The notes below the pieces were generated by a model. The model saw nothing but the letters and a program-made list of their open reading frames with translations, did not search any database and was not told the DNA's origin. The translations under genes and the position numbers were made by a program. From an uncultured Clostridia bacterium (GTDB lineage: Bacteria > Bacillota > Clostridia > Christensenellales > UBA1242), in contig CALDMJ010000093.1 in the NCBI GenBank assembly GCA_937914725.1, positions 1-21,835 of the forward strand: a DNA stretch of 21,835 nt, written 5' to 3'. Of this stretch, positions 7,449-15,074 are shown piece after piece (within the stretch, counting starts at the first letter, position 1; each line of letters starts with the position of its first letter).

Positions 7449-10400
7449 ATGAAAATAAAAACATTGCTATTTACTTTGAGCGCAATACCACTTGGGTTTG
7501 TGGGCGGGTTCACTTTCGCAGACAAAATGGAAGTGCCGCAAAATTGTGCCGCACAATCTGCGCAAACCACACAAATAAATAGCGACAGATTAAAAAGAAT
7601 TGATTTTTCGAAAATAGACGCGAATGAAAAGTTCGGGCTTGATAGAGACCTCATCGACTCGCGACTCTGGCGCGACTGGATGACGCGACTTGATGCATAC
7701 CCTGAGGGCAGTACCACTGAAGATGAAACGGGTGGAGCGGCGGAAGAAGGGGATGAAACAGGAGTCAATGCCAAACTGCTTGCATATTTTACGGAACTTA
7801 ACGACGGCGTCGAGCCAACCGAATATACCTTTAATAGTTTGACGACTTTGACATTCGACGGCACTTTGAGCGAAACTTGCAACCAAATTACCGAAATCAA
7901 AGGGCTTGACAACTATAGATTTAATGCTGTCACGCAAATTACAATTAAAAATATGGCGAACTTGACTGCCGCCGATTTAAGTGGACTCATTGGCACGCGC
8001 AGAGTTTTCCCGAACTTGAACACAATTATTGTAGACGGCTGCGATAAACTTTCAAGTTTGAATTTTGCAGGTAATAACGCGCTAAAGAATATAAAAATCA
8101 GTTTTTGTGCGCAAATTTCATTCACTTTGCCCGATGAGGTGTGTCAAACGCTTGAAATATTGAGTTTATCAAATGTTCAAACCGCATTTAATATTTCGCT
8201 AACTGTTCCAAAATTAAAGACTCTAGAACTTGTCAACACGGGGACCGTTGCGTTTTCTGTCGACGGATATGTTTTGGAAAATGCAATCATTACGGGAAAC
8301 AGCGATTTGCTCAGTCTTGATGTTTCTGCAAGCGAACTAAGTGTGTTGACGTTGCAAAACAATTCAAAATTGCAAATGCTTGACCTCTCAAAATGTGTGA
8401 ATGTTAAAACATTCAATTTCGACAAAATGGATTTTGATGAAAACGGCATTGTTGTTTCGCGCAACCTCGTCTATGCGCCGGACTTGCGTACGTTTTTCTT
8501 AAACGGTAACGACTGGCTGACGCAATTCGACTTGTCGCGCTCGCCAAATTTGCAAACAATTGTGCTGACAAGCTGCACAAACCTTGAAAAACTTAACCTT
8601 GCTGATACGCTTTCATCACTTATCACACTTGACCTCACGGAGTGCCGCAACTTGCTTGACGTCAACATTTTGAGTGCGGTCAATCTCGCAAAACTATCGC
8701 TTTCAGGCTGCACCCAACTGAAAAATGCTATTTTTGAAAATGTCGGGAAATATTCAAGACTCCAGTATCTTGATTTGAGCGGAACAGGCGTCCAGCAAAT
8801 TGATTTTAAAGATTTTGAGGAGCTTGAGATTTTGTTTTTGGGATCGTCGTATCTAACGAGCGTTAAACTTGATAACCTGCCGAAATTATATCAGTTTGAA
8901 ATTTCAAATTCAACCAATTTGAAGCAAATTGAATTATTCAATCTTGAAAAATTAACAAATTTTACGCCGCAATATTGTGACAGTATTGAAAATATAAATG
9001 TCCAAAACACTGCGCTTGAGAGTTTTAAAGTTTCGGGCAAAAATAGATTGAGAGCAATCACGCTTAGTTGCGCGGAATTGAAAAGTTTTATCGTCCTCAA
9101 CTGCAACAGTTTGACTCAACTTGATTTTGCCGAATGTCAAAACTTGACGGCTCTTGAAGTTGTCGGCTGCGCGTCGCTTGCTAGCGAAAGTTTTGCGAGT
9201 TTGGAAGGAATAATCACGTTAGAAAGTGTGACAGTCTCCGAATGTTCTAACGTGTACGGCTTTTCGCTCACGGATAAACCAAATTTGACCGAATTAAACT
9301 TGAGTTACCTCAATAGTTTGACATCACTTTCACTTTCAAACTTTGCACAAAGGACGCGCATTTATTTGCCAAGCAAATTGACAGGACTCAGGAGTTTGAC
9401 GCTCACAGGGCTTGCGCGCGCGGATTTTGGCTCCGATAGTCTCGACCTTTCGCACGGCGTGCTTTCGTCCGCGAGAATCAATAATGTTCCGTTTGCTAAA
9501 ATCGACTTGTGTGACAATATGCTCGCGAGCATCAATATTTCGGGGACGAAAAATTTAAAAGAAATCAATTTGTCAAATAACCGAATTACAAATATCGAAG
9601 CAGTGATGACACTGCTTGCAACATCCGAGCAGTTGGCGCTAGTCAATCTTAATAATAACCGCATAGACTTTTCGAAGAGTGACGCGCTAAAAAGTTTGAA
9701 ATCGGGCATATATGCAAATTGCGTTGTGCTTGGGCTACAAAACGCAATCAATAATAATAAATATTCCTATGAGCCCAAAATTTACTACGGGGGAACTGGA
9801 AGAAATTTTGAAAATATCCGCGCCGTTGTATATCATAGTAATGCAACATACCGCATTTCGGAAATTTCGGATGCAAAATTGCGAAAATTTGACCGTTCAA
9901 CTTTGGTTGAAGATAGATTCAAAAAATGCAAAAACGGGACATATTATATTGTTTTTGAAAAACTGGACAGCAAAGGCAACAAAATTGAGATGACCGAAGC
10001 GGAACAATCGCAATTTATGCCTGTTTACTTTGTTGTTTCAAAAGAATTTGATATGATAAAATTCATTTGGATAATATTTGTCGTGGTAGCGGGATTGATA
10101 TTTGTCTATGTCGGTATCTCGTGGCTAATTGAGCGCCGCCGCAAGGAACGTCTACTCGGCGACGATGTCGGTGACATAACGGACGGTGGTACAAAACTTA
10201 GCCGCAAGGAAATCAAACTTGCCGAACGCGAGCACCGCAAGATGTTCAAAGAAAACGATAAACTTGATAAGCAAGAAAGAAAGAATAAATTAGTCGCCAA
10301 TAGGGAGCGCTCAAAAATTGATAAAGAAAATGCAAAAGAGCAACAAAAAATGAATGCCGAAAACGCAAAACTTGCAAAAATTGCGCAAAAAGAACGTGTA

Positions 10401-10961
10401 AAAGAGGAAAAGGAACAAAGAAAACTCGATAAAGAGCGCGAAAAATTGTTGCGTGAGCGCGGCGAACCTACCGAATATAAAGTTAATGATAAGCCGAAGG
10501 AAGAAAAGGAAATGAAAACGCCAGAAGAAAGAGCAAGAGAGAAAGAACTCAAAAAAGAGCAAAAAGAACTCAAACGAATGGAAAAAGAAAACTTGAAAGC
10601 GGAAAAAATGCGCGAAAAAAATGAGGAGCGCGAAATCTTGGGCGAAAACAACAAGTTTGCAAACCTGTTTGCTAAAAAGACAAAGAAAGTTGAGGACGAC
10701 ATCGACTTCGATACCGACGCACTAGCCGCAAATCATAACGGCCTCAAAGAAAACGACACTTTAAGTGACGACGACATCGGGTTTTCGGACAAAGACTTAG
10801 ACGAAATTTTGGCAAGCCGCAGCAAAGCCGCACCAGCCGCAGCGCCTGCGCCTGCCTCAAAAACGCCAACTTCTGCGCCAAAGTCGACTTCAGCGCCGTC
10901 CGCGCCGAAAGTTCCGCCAAAGCCAGCATCGCCAAAACTTCCGCCACGTCCGAAAAATTAG
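7449..10961 (+). CDS. Giant LRR surface protein (LRR2) with membrane anchor and long charged cytoplasmic tail
   Basis: The 1170-aa product has a signal-like N-terminus (MKIKTLLFTLSAIPLGFVGGFTFA). An irregular LRR array fills roughly residues 130-770 (NLNTIIVDGCDKLSSL, LITLDLTECRNLLDV, LQYLDLSGTGVQQI, NLKEINLSNNRITNI). A beta domain follows, then a membrane segment (about 871-893) ended by IERRRKERLLG. The cytoplasmic tail of about 275 residues begins with a Lys/Glu/Arg-rich, coiled-coil-like stretch (about 905-1075), continues as an Asp/Ser-rich acidic part and finishes Ala/Pro/Lys-rich (SAPKVPPKPASPKLPPRPKN). Usual bacterial LRR adhesins end at a wall anchor, so this tail is unusual and may link surface contact to the cell interior (inference). 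ATG 7449 follows AGAGGAT. A paralogue of LRR1 lies upstream. Confidence 0.85.
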   Translation: MKIKTLLFTLSAIPLGFVGGFTFADKMEVPQNCAAQSAQTTQINSDRLKRIDFSKIDANEKFGLDRDLIDSRLWRDWMTRLDAYPEGSTTEDETGGAAEEGDETGVNAKLLAYFTELNDGVEPTEYTFNSLTTLTFDGTLSETCNQITEIKGLDNYRFNAVTQITIKNMANLTAADLSGLIGTRRVFPNLNTIIVDGCDKLSSLNFAGNNALKNIKISFCAQISFTLPDEVCQTLEILSLSNVQTAFNISLTVPKLKTLELVNTGTVAFSVDGYVLENAIITGNSDLLSLDVSASELSVLTLQNNSKLQMLDLSKCVNVKTFNFDKMDFDENGIVVSRNLVYAPDLRTFFLNGNDWLTQFDLSRSPNLQTIVLTSCTNLEKLNLADTLSSLITLDLTECRNLLDVNILSAVNLAKLSLSGCTQLKNAIFENVGKYSRLQYLDLSGTGVQQIDFKDFEELEILFLGSSYLTSVKLDNLPKLYQFEISNSTNLKQIELFNLEKLTNFTPQYCDSIENINVQNTALESFKVSGKNRLRAITLSCAELKSFIVLNCNSLTQLDFAECQNLTALEVVGCASLASESFASLEGIITLESVTVSECSNVYGFSLTDKPNLTELNLSYLNSLTSLSLSNFAQRTRIYLPSKLTGLRSLTLTGLARADFGSDSLDLSHGVLSSARINNVPFAKIDLCDNMLASINISGTKNLKEINLSNNRITNIEAVMTLLATSEQLALVNLNNNRIDFSKSDALKSLKSGIYANCVVLGLQNAINNNKYSYEPKIYYGGTGRNFENIRAVVYHSNATYRISEISDAKLRKFDRSTLVEDRFKKCKNGTYYIVFEKLDSKGNKIEMTEAEQSQFMPVYFVVSKEFDMIKFIWIIFVVVAGLIFVYVGISWLIERRRKERLLGDDVGDITDGGTKLSRKEIKLAEREHRKMFKENDKLDKQERKNKLVANRERSKIDKENAKEQQKMNAENAKLAKIAQKERVKEEKEQRKLDKEREKLLRERGEPTEYKVNDKPKEEKEMKTPEERAREKELKKEQKELKRMEKENLKAEKMREKNEEREILGENNKFANLFAKKTKKVEDDIDFDTDALAANHNGLKENDTLSDDDIGFSDKDLDEILASRSKAAPAAAPAPASKTPTSAPKSTSAPSAPKVPPKPASPKLPPRPKN

Positions 10962-11027
10962 TGCCAAGCGGCGCAGGGGCAAAGTTTTGCAATGAATGGC
11001 TGAATAGAAGTAAGTTTATAAAAGTGC

Positions 11028-11056
11028 TTGACAAAGACTCGAAAATGTTGTAAAAT
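11028..11056 (+). promoter_or_regulatory. rpmE promoter
   Basis: TTGACA (11028-11033), 17 bp, TAAAAT (11051-11056): near-consensus, start expected near 11063, 30 bases before the rpmE ATG. Confidence 0.8.
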
Positions 11057-11092
11057 ATAAAAACATAATGTAATTTTGATAAGGAGATTAGT

Positions 11093-11302
11093 ATGAACAA
11101 GGAAATTCACCCAAACTATCACGAAGTTACAGTTGTATGCGCTTCTTGTGGTGAAACTTTCAAAACAAGGTCTACCGTAAACGGAGACACATTGAAAGTG
11201 GACATCTGCAGCAAATGCCACCCACACTACACGGGTAACAAGAAGATTGTCGACACAACTGGTCGCGTTGAACAATTCAAGAAGAAATTTAATCTTGATT
11301 AA
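11093..11302 (+). CDS. rpmE: 50S ribosomal protein L31, zinc-binding type
   Basis: The 69-aa protein matches bacterial L31 in length and motifs: MNKEIHPNYHEVTVVCASCG, then DICSKCHPHYTG. Cys16, Cys19, Cys39 and Cys42 form the zinc site of the C+ type. L31 bridges the large and small subunits; the zinc form can serve as a zinc store and is often replaced by a Cys-less paralogue under zinc limitation (family knowledge). AAGGAG lies 8 bases before the ATG. It is monocistronic here, with its own promoter and terminator. In many clostridia rpmE is directly followed by DUF1385, prmC and prfA; here about 5.7 kb separates them. Confidence 0.97.
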   Translation: MNKEIHPNYHEVTVVCASCGETFKTRSTVNGDTLKVDICSKCHPHYTGNKKIVDTTGRVEQFKKKFNLD

Positions 11303-11330
11303 TCATTTTAATAATGATACATTATTGATA

Positions 11331-11358
11331 AAAACGAGTTTTGACACTCGTTTTTTTT
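11331..11358 (+). terminator. rpmE intrinsic terminator
   Basis: AAAACGAGT (11331-11339) pairs with ACTCGTTTT (11346-11354) around a 6-base loop, followed by further T residues. The loop and right arm contain TTGACA (11341-11346), which might double as a -35 box for the recombinase, but no matching -10 is convincing. Confidence 0.88.
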
Positions 11359-11383
11359 ATATATTGTAGCACTAGGAGATGAA

Positions 11384-12271
11384 ATGAAAATATTTGATTG
11401 CGTAAATGAATTTTTAATAAACAATCGGGGGAATATAAAAGAACATACGTATTTTTATTATAAGTATATCAATGAACATTACATTCAAGAAAATTTTAAT
11501 TTAGTTACAATTGCGAATTTTGACAAAGTTTTAAAAGAATACTTTGAAACATTTTCAAAGGCGTATTCAAGTGCAGTGGCTCTAGTTGTAAAAAGCTTAT
11601 TAAACCAAACGCTAAGATATATGAACCAAAGTGGAGCATTCATAAATGATATCCACATTCAATACAAAAACAAGAAAAGCCCTGTGCGGCAAATTGATTG
11701 TTTGCGAATTGAGGAGCAAGGAATACTAGAAAAGTATATTCTTGAGGCAAAGCGTATCTATTTTTATGGGATGATTGTTAGTTTACATACGGGGTTGAGA
11801 ATTGGCGAGCTGCTGGCATTAAAGTGGGAAAATGTAGATTTTGATAATCGAGTATTTACTGTTCAGGCGACAACGACAAAAATATCACGCAATCATAAAG
11901 TAATAGAAATAGAAGATTTACCCAAAACAGTTTCTTCGTGTCGCGTAATCCCAATCACCCCATTTTTGATAAGAATCTTCAAGGAACTTCGCAAACACAG
12001 TCAGTGTGAATATGTCGTAACTAACCGTGTCGGTAAAAAAATGGATTTGAGAACTTATCAACAATCGTTCAGTACACTGCTAAAAAAGCTAGGAATAAAG
12101 CATTATGGGTTTCACGCGCTCAGGCATACATTTGCAACGCGATTGCTTGAAAAGAATGTTGATATAAAGACAATCAGCGAACTTTTGGGGCACTCTAGTC
12201 CGATTATTACGCTCAACCGATATGTTCACACAAACCTTGACAAAAAAAGAAAAGCACTACAAAAATTGTAA
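11384..12271 (+). CDS. Tyrosine site-specific recombinase (integrase/invertase type)
   Basis: The 295-aa protein has the N-terminal core-binding (SAM-like) domain (about residues 1-95) and a complete catalytic domain: Arg139 (HTGLRIGELLAL), the probable beta-hairpin Lys181 (LPKTVSSCRVIP), His244 and Arg247 (HALRHTFATRLL), His270 (LLGHSS) and the nucleophile Tyr280 (LNRYVHTN). All residues needed for strand exchange are present, so it should be active. The PKTxSSxRxIP element recalls Tn916-type integrases, but the arm-binding N-terminal domain of those is missing. AGGAG lies 5 bases before ATG 11384. Its stop codon lies 5 bp before an inverted-repeat pair enclosing a promoter, so it is most simply a dedicated DNA invertase. 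It could instead be the integrase of the island it occupies. Confidence 0.93.
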   Translation: MKIFDCVNEFLINNRGNIKEHTYFYYKYINEHYIQENFNLVTIANFDKVLKEYFETFSKAYSSAVALVVKSLLNQTLRYMNQSGAFINDIHIQYKNKKSPVRQIDCLRIEEQGILEKYILEAKRIYFYGMIVSLHTGLRIGELLALKWENVDFDNRVFTVQATTTKISRNHKVIEIEDLPKTVSSCRVIPITPFLIRIFKELRKHSQCEYVVTNRVGKKMDLRTYQQSFSTLLKKLGIKHYGFHALRHTFATRLLEKNVDIKTISELLGHSSPIITLNRYVHTNLDKKRKALQKL

Positions 12272-12275
12272 CACC

Positions 12276-12303
12276 AACACACATTTATCTGTATAATAAA
12301 CGT
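12276..12303 (+). repeat. Left inverted repeat of the switch
   Basis: Begins AACACACATTTATCTG and ends ATAATAAACGT. It is complementary to the right repeat at 27 of 28 positions, the inner 24 (12280-12303) perfectly. It contains a TATAAT (12292-12297) without a good -35. Confidence 0.92.
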
Positions 12304-12364
12304 GTGTTTTGGGAAAAAATAATATGAAAAATGTCATTTTTTGTCGTCTATAGTAAAATTTTGC

Positions 12365-12393
12365 TTGCATAAAATATAACATTATGCTAAAAT
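12365..12393 (+). promoter_or_regulatory. Promoter inside the invertible segment
   Basis: TTGCAT (12365-12370), 17 bp, TAAAAT (12388-12393) with an extended -10 TGC. The start would fall near 12400, inside the right repeat, and the transcript would enter the 824-aa gene. GCATAA (12367-12372) and TTATGC (12382-12387) form a small inverted repeat over the -35 and spacer, a possible regulator site. Confidence 0.7.
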
Positions 12394-12397
12394 ATAG

Positions 12398-12425
12398 ACG
12401 TTTATTATACAGATAAATGTGCGTT
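12398..12425 (-). repeat. Right inverted repeat of the switch
   Basis: Begins ACGTTTATTAT and ends AAATGTGCGTT on the plus strand. It is followed by a T run and then, 26 bp later, the GGAGG of the fibre gene. Confidence 0.92.
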
Positions 12426-12465
12426 TTTTTTAGACTAATAGCAAAATTTTTGGAGGTTTATAACA

Positions 12466-14940
12466 ATGAATATAAGGGCAGTTAAAATATCAATTATGTC
12501 AGTTTTGTGCACTGCCATTGCAGTAATATTTGCTGTGCAAGCATTTGCTGCGGCAAGTCTTTCAATCAATATAGGCGGCAACATTTCGTATACTTCGCGT
12601 GATATTGGGGCTGAAATAAGTGGAATGTACAAAGTCACGACTATAAGCGGTGGAAGCACCTATTCGTATTTAAGTAGCACCAATCAAAATTCGGTTGGCG
12701 CAAAGTATGAAAACTACTTTAGGTTACTAGGAACTGAATCAGAATACGGTGCTTTGACGTATACTGTACCGAATTTTAAATTTATAAGTTTAAGTGATAG
12801 TATAGAATTTTATGTATTTATCAAAAACATTGGTTCGCGAAAAATATTGCCCGTGATAAGTACTCCAGCAACTGCGTTAAACTCTTCAGTTGAAGCAAAC
12901 TACTTTAATGTTTCACAAACTGATGTGCTTGAGTTTGTAAAGAGCAAAAAAACGGCTAAAGAAATTATAGCCTATCTTGATAATTTATCAACTGACAACT
13001 ATCAAACATTTGCTGAAAACGCATCGATAGACAATAAAAATACGTATTTCGCAAAGATAAAACTTTCGCCACCAAACGTGGGAGATGTGTCAGCAACGTA
13101 TAGTTATTCAATCAACATCGGTTTCAAAGCGGACATTCAATATGACGAGAGCGGTGATATACTATCAGTTCACCAAAAAATCAATTCGGTTGACCCCAAA
13201 TGGTTAAAGTTAGGAGCAAATGCTAATCTCAATGCAACAGCAATAAAAGCAGAAACGAATTCACTTGATGCTCTTAAACAAGCGTATACTGGAAAACTTC
13301 AAAATGCAAAACTTTCTAAAATTAAGTCAGACCTTACTTATGACTGTGATGACTATGACAACGCAGTGGTCTACAAAGATATAGACATTGTCAATGTTGA
13401 TGTTGCAACGGGTGAAATTATCGGTAAACTCAGTGATTTAAACTACCCATTTGAGTGGTATGGCAACTCTGTTACATTGCCCGCTGGCACGCGACTTGCA
13501 AGTGGGCGAGTACTTACACAAGATGAAACATTTACCGTGGATGTCTATACATATTATCCCGAAATGTACATTAGAAGGTGGCAGGTCGGGGAAGATATGT
13601 ATATTTCACTTTCCGATAAGAAATTTATTGGAGCCGTGCACATTGACCCATTTTATATTGCGACTTGCACCGCAACGCTCTATAACCCTGACAAAACAAT
13701 TGCACATAACGAATACGGTATATATCCCCGCAGTTATGTAGGCGGTAGAACTATGATGACAGGGTTTGGTACATATTTAGAAAAATACTATGGCTTTGAT
13801 AATTTGGGTTATAATGTAAAAGCCTCTTACAATCAGAAAAAAATGCTAGAATGGTCCAATAACTTGACCAAAGCGTGGAAAGATTACAAAGCGAATAATG
13901 TGTTTGATAGTCATAACTATGCTTTGGGAGTATCAGGAGAAGATTGGCATCATTGGATATACCAAATTTTGTATCTTGTAAAATATGCTGATAATAATAG
14001 TCAAAAAATAGTAGGCTATGGAAATACTTTTTCAGCTAGTCTATATGTAGATATTTTGCCTAGTGGTGAGAAAGTAATTGAAGTGACCAGAAACGGGACA
14101 ACATTTACGGTTGGGCCATATAATATAAGCGCACTAGACACAAACGCTGATGTGGGCGGCACTGAATATGCGTATTATGAATCTGCAAAGTCTAGTGGGA
14201 CAATAGGATTGAAAGGTATTGCAAACTCTACTTTTGAAGGTGCGCCATTTAATGAAGTTGGTATGGCATACGGTGATGATTATGGGTACTATGCAACAGA
14301 TTTTTTGACCTACACAAATACTAATTCTAGAGTTTTGCGTGATGGGTATGTTGGAAGCGACAAATATACAGCGGTTTCGTGTTTGGGTAAAATGGGAGCG
14401 TGGGGTGGTACTCGTATTATGCAATTTGGCCTGATTGCACAATGGACTGGAGACAATAAAGTAGTTGTATCAGACAATGGCACTGTTTCTTGGAAATTGG
14501 TCGAGGGGAATAGTCTGTGGTTATATGTGCAATTTGATGAGTATGATGGGACTAACTATTTTTTACCAGATGTAAGTATGGTAAAGGCAGATGAATCTTA
14601 TCTTTTGGAAATAGGATATGCAAAAGTATCATATCAATTGCCTACTAAAGGAGGATATTACACATGTAATGGAATCAGTCAAGGGACGACTCTAGATGAT
14701 AAAAAAAATGAGTTGCTGAGTATGGTAATGGCTAGGAAAAATGGAAATAAGAATGGGAATTCTACATCAGGACTAACTGATGCTTACTGGCTGAACTACG
14801 ATTCTACTTATCCATATGCAGTTTATTATGGAGGTGGAGCCAATGAGACGGAAAATGGGGGAATCAATTGTAGTAGCACACATATAAATATGTATACTTC
14901 TAATGTGTCAGTAGGTATGCGTTGTTTGTTGCTTATTTAA
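12466..14940 (+). CDS. Secreted fibre/adhesin: TasA-like N-terminus with C-type-lectin-like C-terminus
   Basis: The 824-aa protein has a signal peptide (about residues 1-29, ending VQAFAAA). About residues 30-225 resemble TasA/camelysin-type SipW substrates: SLSINIGGNISYTSRDIGAEISG near the start, SLSDSIEFYVFIKNIG in the middle, and a closing YFAKIKL ... SATYSYSINIGF strand pair. After a linker, about 360-824 follow the layout of sulfatase-modifying-factor/C-type-lectin-fold proteins common in phage receptor-binding proteins and diversity-generating-retroelement targets: YIRRWQVGEDMYIS, DPFYIATCTATLY, the helix with ILYLVKYADNNSQKIVGYG, GMAYGDDYGYY, and a C-terminal VGMRCLLLI where such proteins end. 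The fold call is pattern-based. GGAGG lies 9 bases before ATG 12466. It is the first gene after the candidate invertible promoter, and a SipW-type peptidase follows, suggesting an exported fibre subunit with a binding head, made in only part of the population. Confidence 0.8.
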   Translation: MNIRAVKISIMSVLCTAIAVIFAVQAFAAASLSINIGGNISYTSRDIGAEISGMYKVTTISGGSTYSYLSSTNQNSVGAKYENYFRLLGTESEYGALTYTVPNFKFISLSDSIEFYVFIKNIGSRKILPVISTPATALNSSVEANYFNVSQTDVLEFVKSKKTAKEIIAYLDNLSTDNYQTFAENASIDNKNTYFAKIKLSPPNVGDVSATYSYSINIGFKADIQYDESGDILSVHQKINSVDPKWLKLGANANLNATAIKAETNSLDALKQAYTGKLQNAKLSKIKSDLTYDCDDYDNAVVYKDIDIVNVDVATGEIIGKLSDLNYPFEWYGNSVTLPAGTRLASGRVLTQDETFTVDVYTYYPEMYIRRWQVGEDMYISLSDKKFIGAVHIDPFYIATCTATLYNPDKTIAHNEYGIYPRSYVGGRTMMTGFGTYLEKYYGFDNLGYNVKASYNQKKMLEWSNNLTKAWKDYKANNVFDSHNYALGVSGEDWHHWIYQILYLVKYADNNSQKIVGYGNTFSASLYVDILPSGEKVIEVTRNGTTFTVGPYNISALDTNADVGGTEYAYYESAKSSGTIGLKGIANSTFEGAPFNEVGMAYGDDYGYYATDFLTYTNTNSRVLRDGYVGSDKYTAVSCLGKMGAWGGTRIMQFGLIAQWTGDNKVVVSDNGTVSWKLVEGNSLWLYVQFDEYDGTNYFLPDVSMVKADESYLLEIGYAKVSYQLPTKGGYYTCNGISQGTTLDDKKNELLSMVMARKNGNKNGNSTSGLTDAYWLNYDSTYPYAVYYGGGANETENGGINCSSTHINMYTSNVSVGMRCLLLI

Positions 14941-14948
14941 AAACATAA

Positions 14949-15050
14949 TATTTCTATATTGTTGTAGAGATTGATAACCTAGCAAATGATTCAGTGTTCA
15001 CTGGTTCATTCAACTGGACATTGACACAACACACAACAACTGGTGCGTAA
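14949..15050 (+). pseudogene. Remnant 3' end of a lost TasA-like gene
   Basis: A 33-codon frame begins directly after a TAA (14946-14948) and ends at TAA 15048-15050. It reads YFYIVVEIDNLANDS then VFTGSFNWTLTQ. It aligns without gaps to the C-terminus of the neighbouring 203-aa protein (YVYIKIKLLNSAEDA, SFEGQFEWDLLSE), sharing Y-x-YI, N, A-x-D, F-x-G-x-F-x-W-x-L. It has no start codon or ribosome site and is in a different frame from the 824-aa gene. It is best read as what is left of a paralogue when the large gene's 3' part replaced it. Confidence 0.72.
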
Positions 15051-15074
15051 AAGTAAATATAAAGGGAAAAACGA

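Larger units (their letters stand above)
12276..12425. mobile_element. Candidate invertible promoter segment (phase switch)
   Basis: Two 28-bp inverted repeats enclose 94 bp (12304-12397) between the recombinase and the fibre gene. The enclosed DNA holds an outward promoter pointing at the fibre gene. In this orientation the fibre operon would be ON; inverted, the promoter would fire back across the 3' end of the recombinase gene as antisense. The layout matches known recombinase-controlled switches in gut Bacteroides and Clostridioides. A simple terminator is unlikely given the 94-base loop. Confidence 0.72.

Noticed and set aside
10106..10702. 198-codon minus-strand frame opposite the charged LRR2 tail
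   Set aside because: Antisense of Lys/Glu codons gives a Phe/Ser-rich product; no start signal, and the plus-strand gene is clear.
12276..12425. Inverted repeats as a terminator of the recombinase gene
   Set aside because: A 94-base loop is far too long for an intrinsic terminator, the match extends to 28 bp, and the loop holds a promoter. The T run after the right arm is the only support.
13540..14940. Complete diversity-generating retroelement
   Set aside because: No reverse transcriptase, accessory gene or template repeat exists in the window; only a possible target gene is present.
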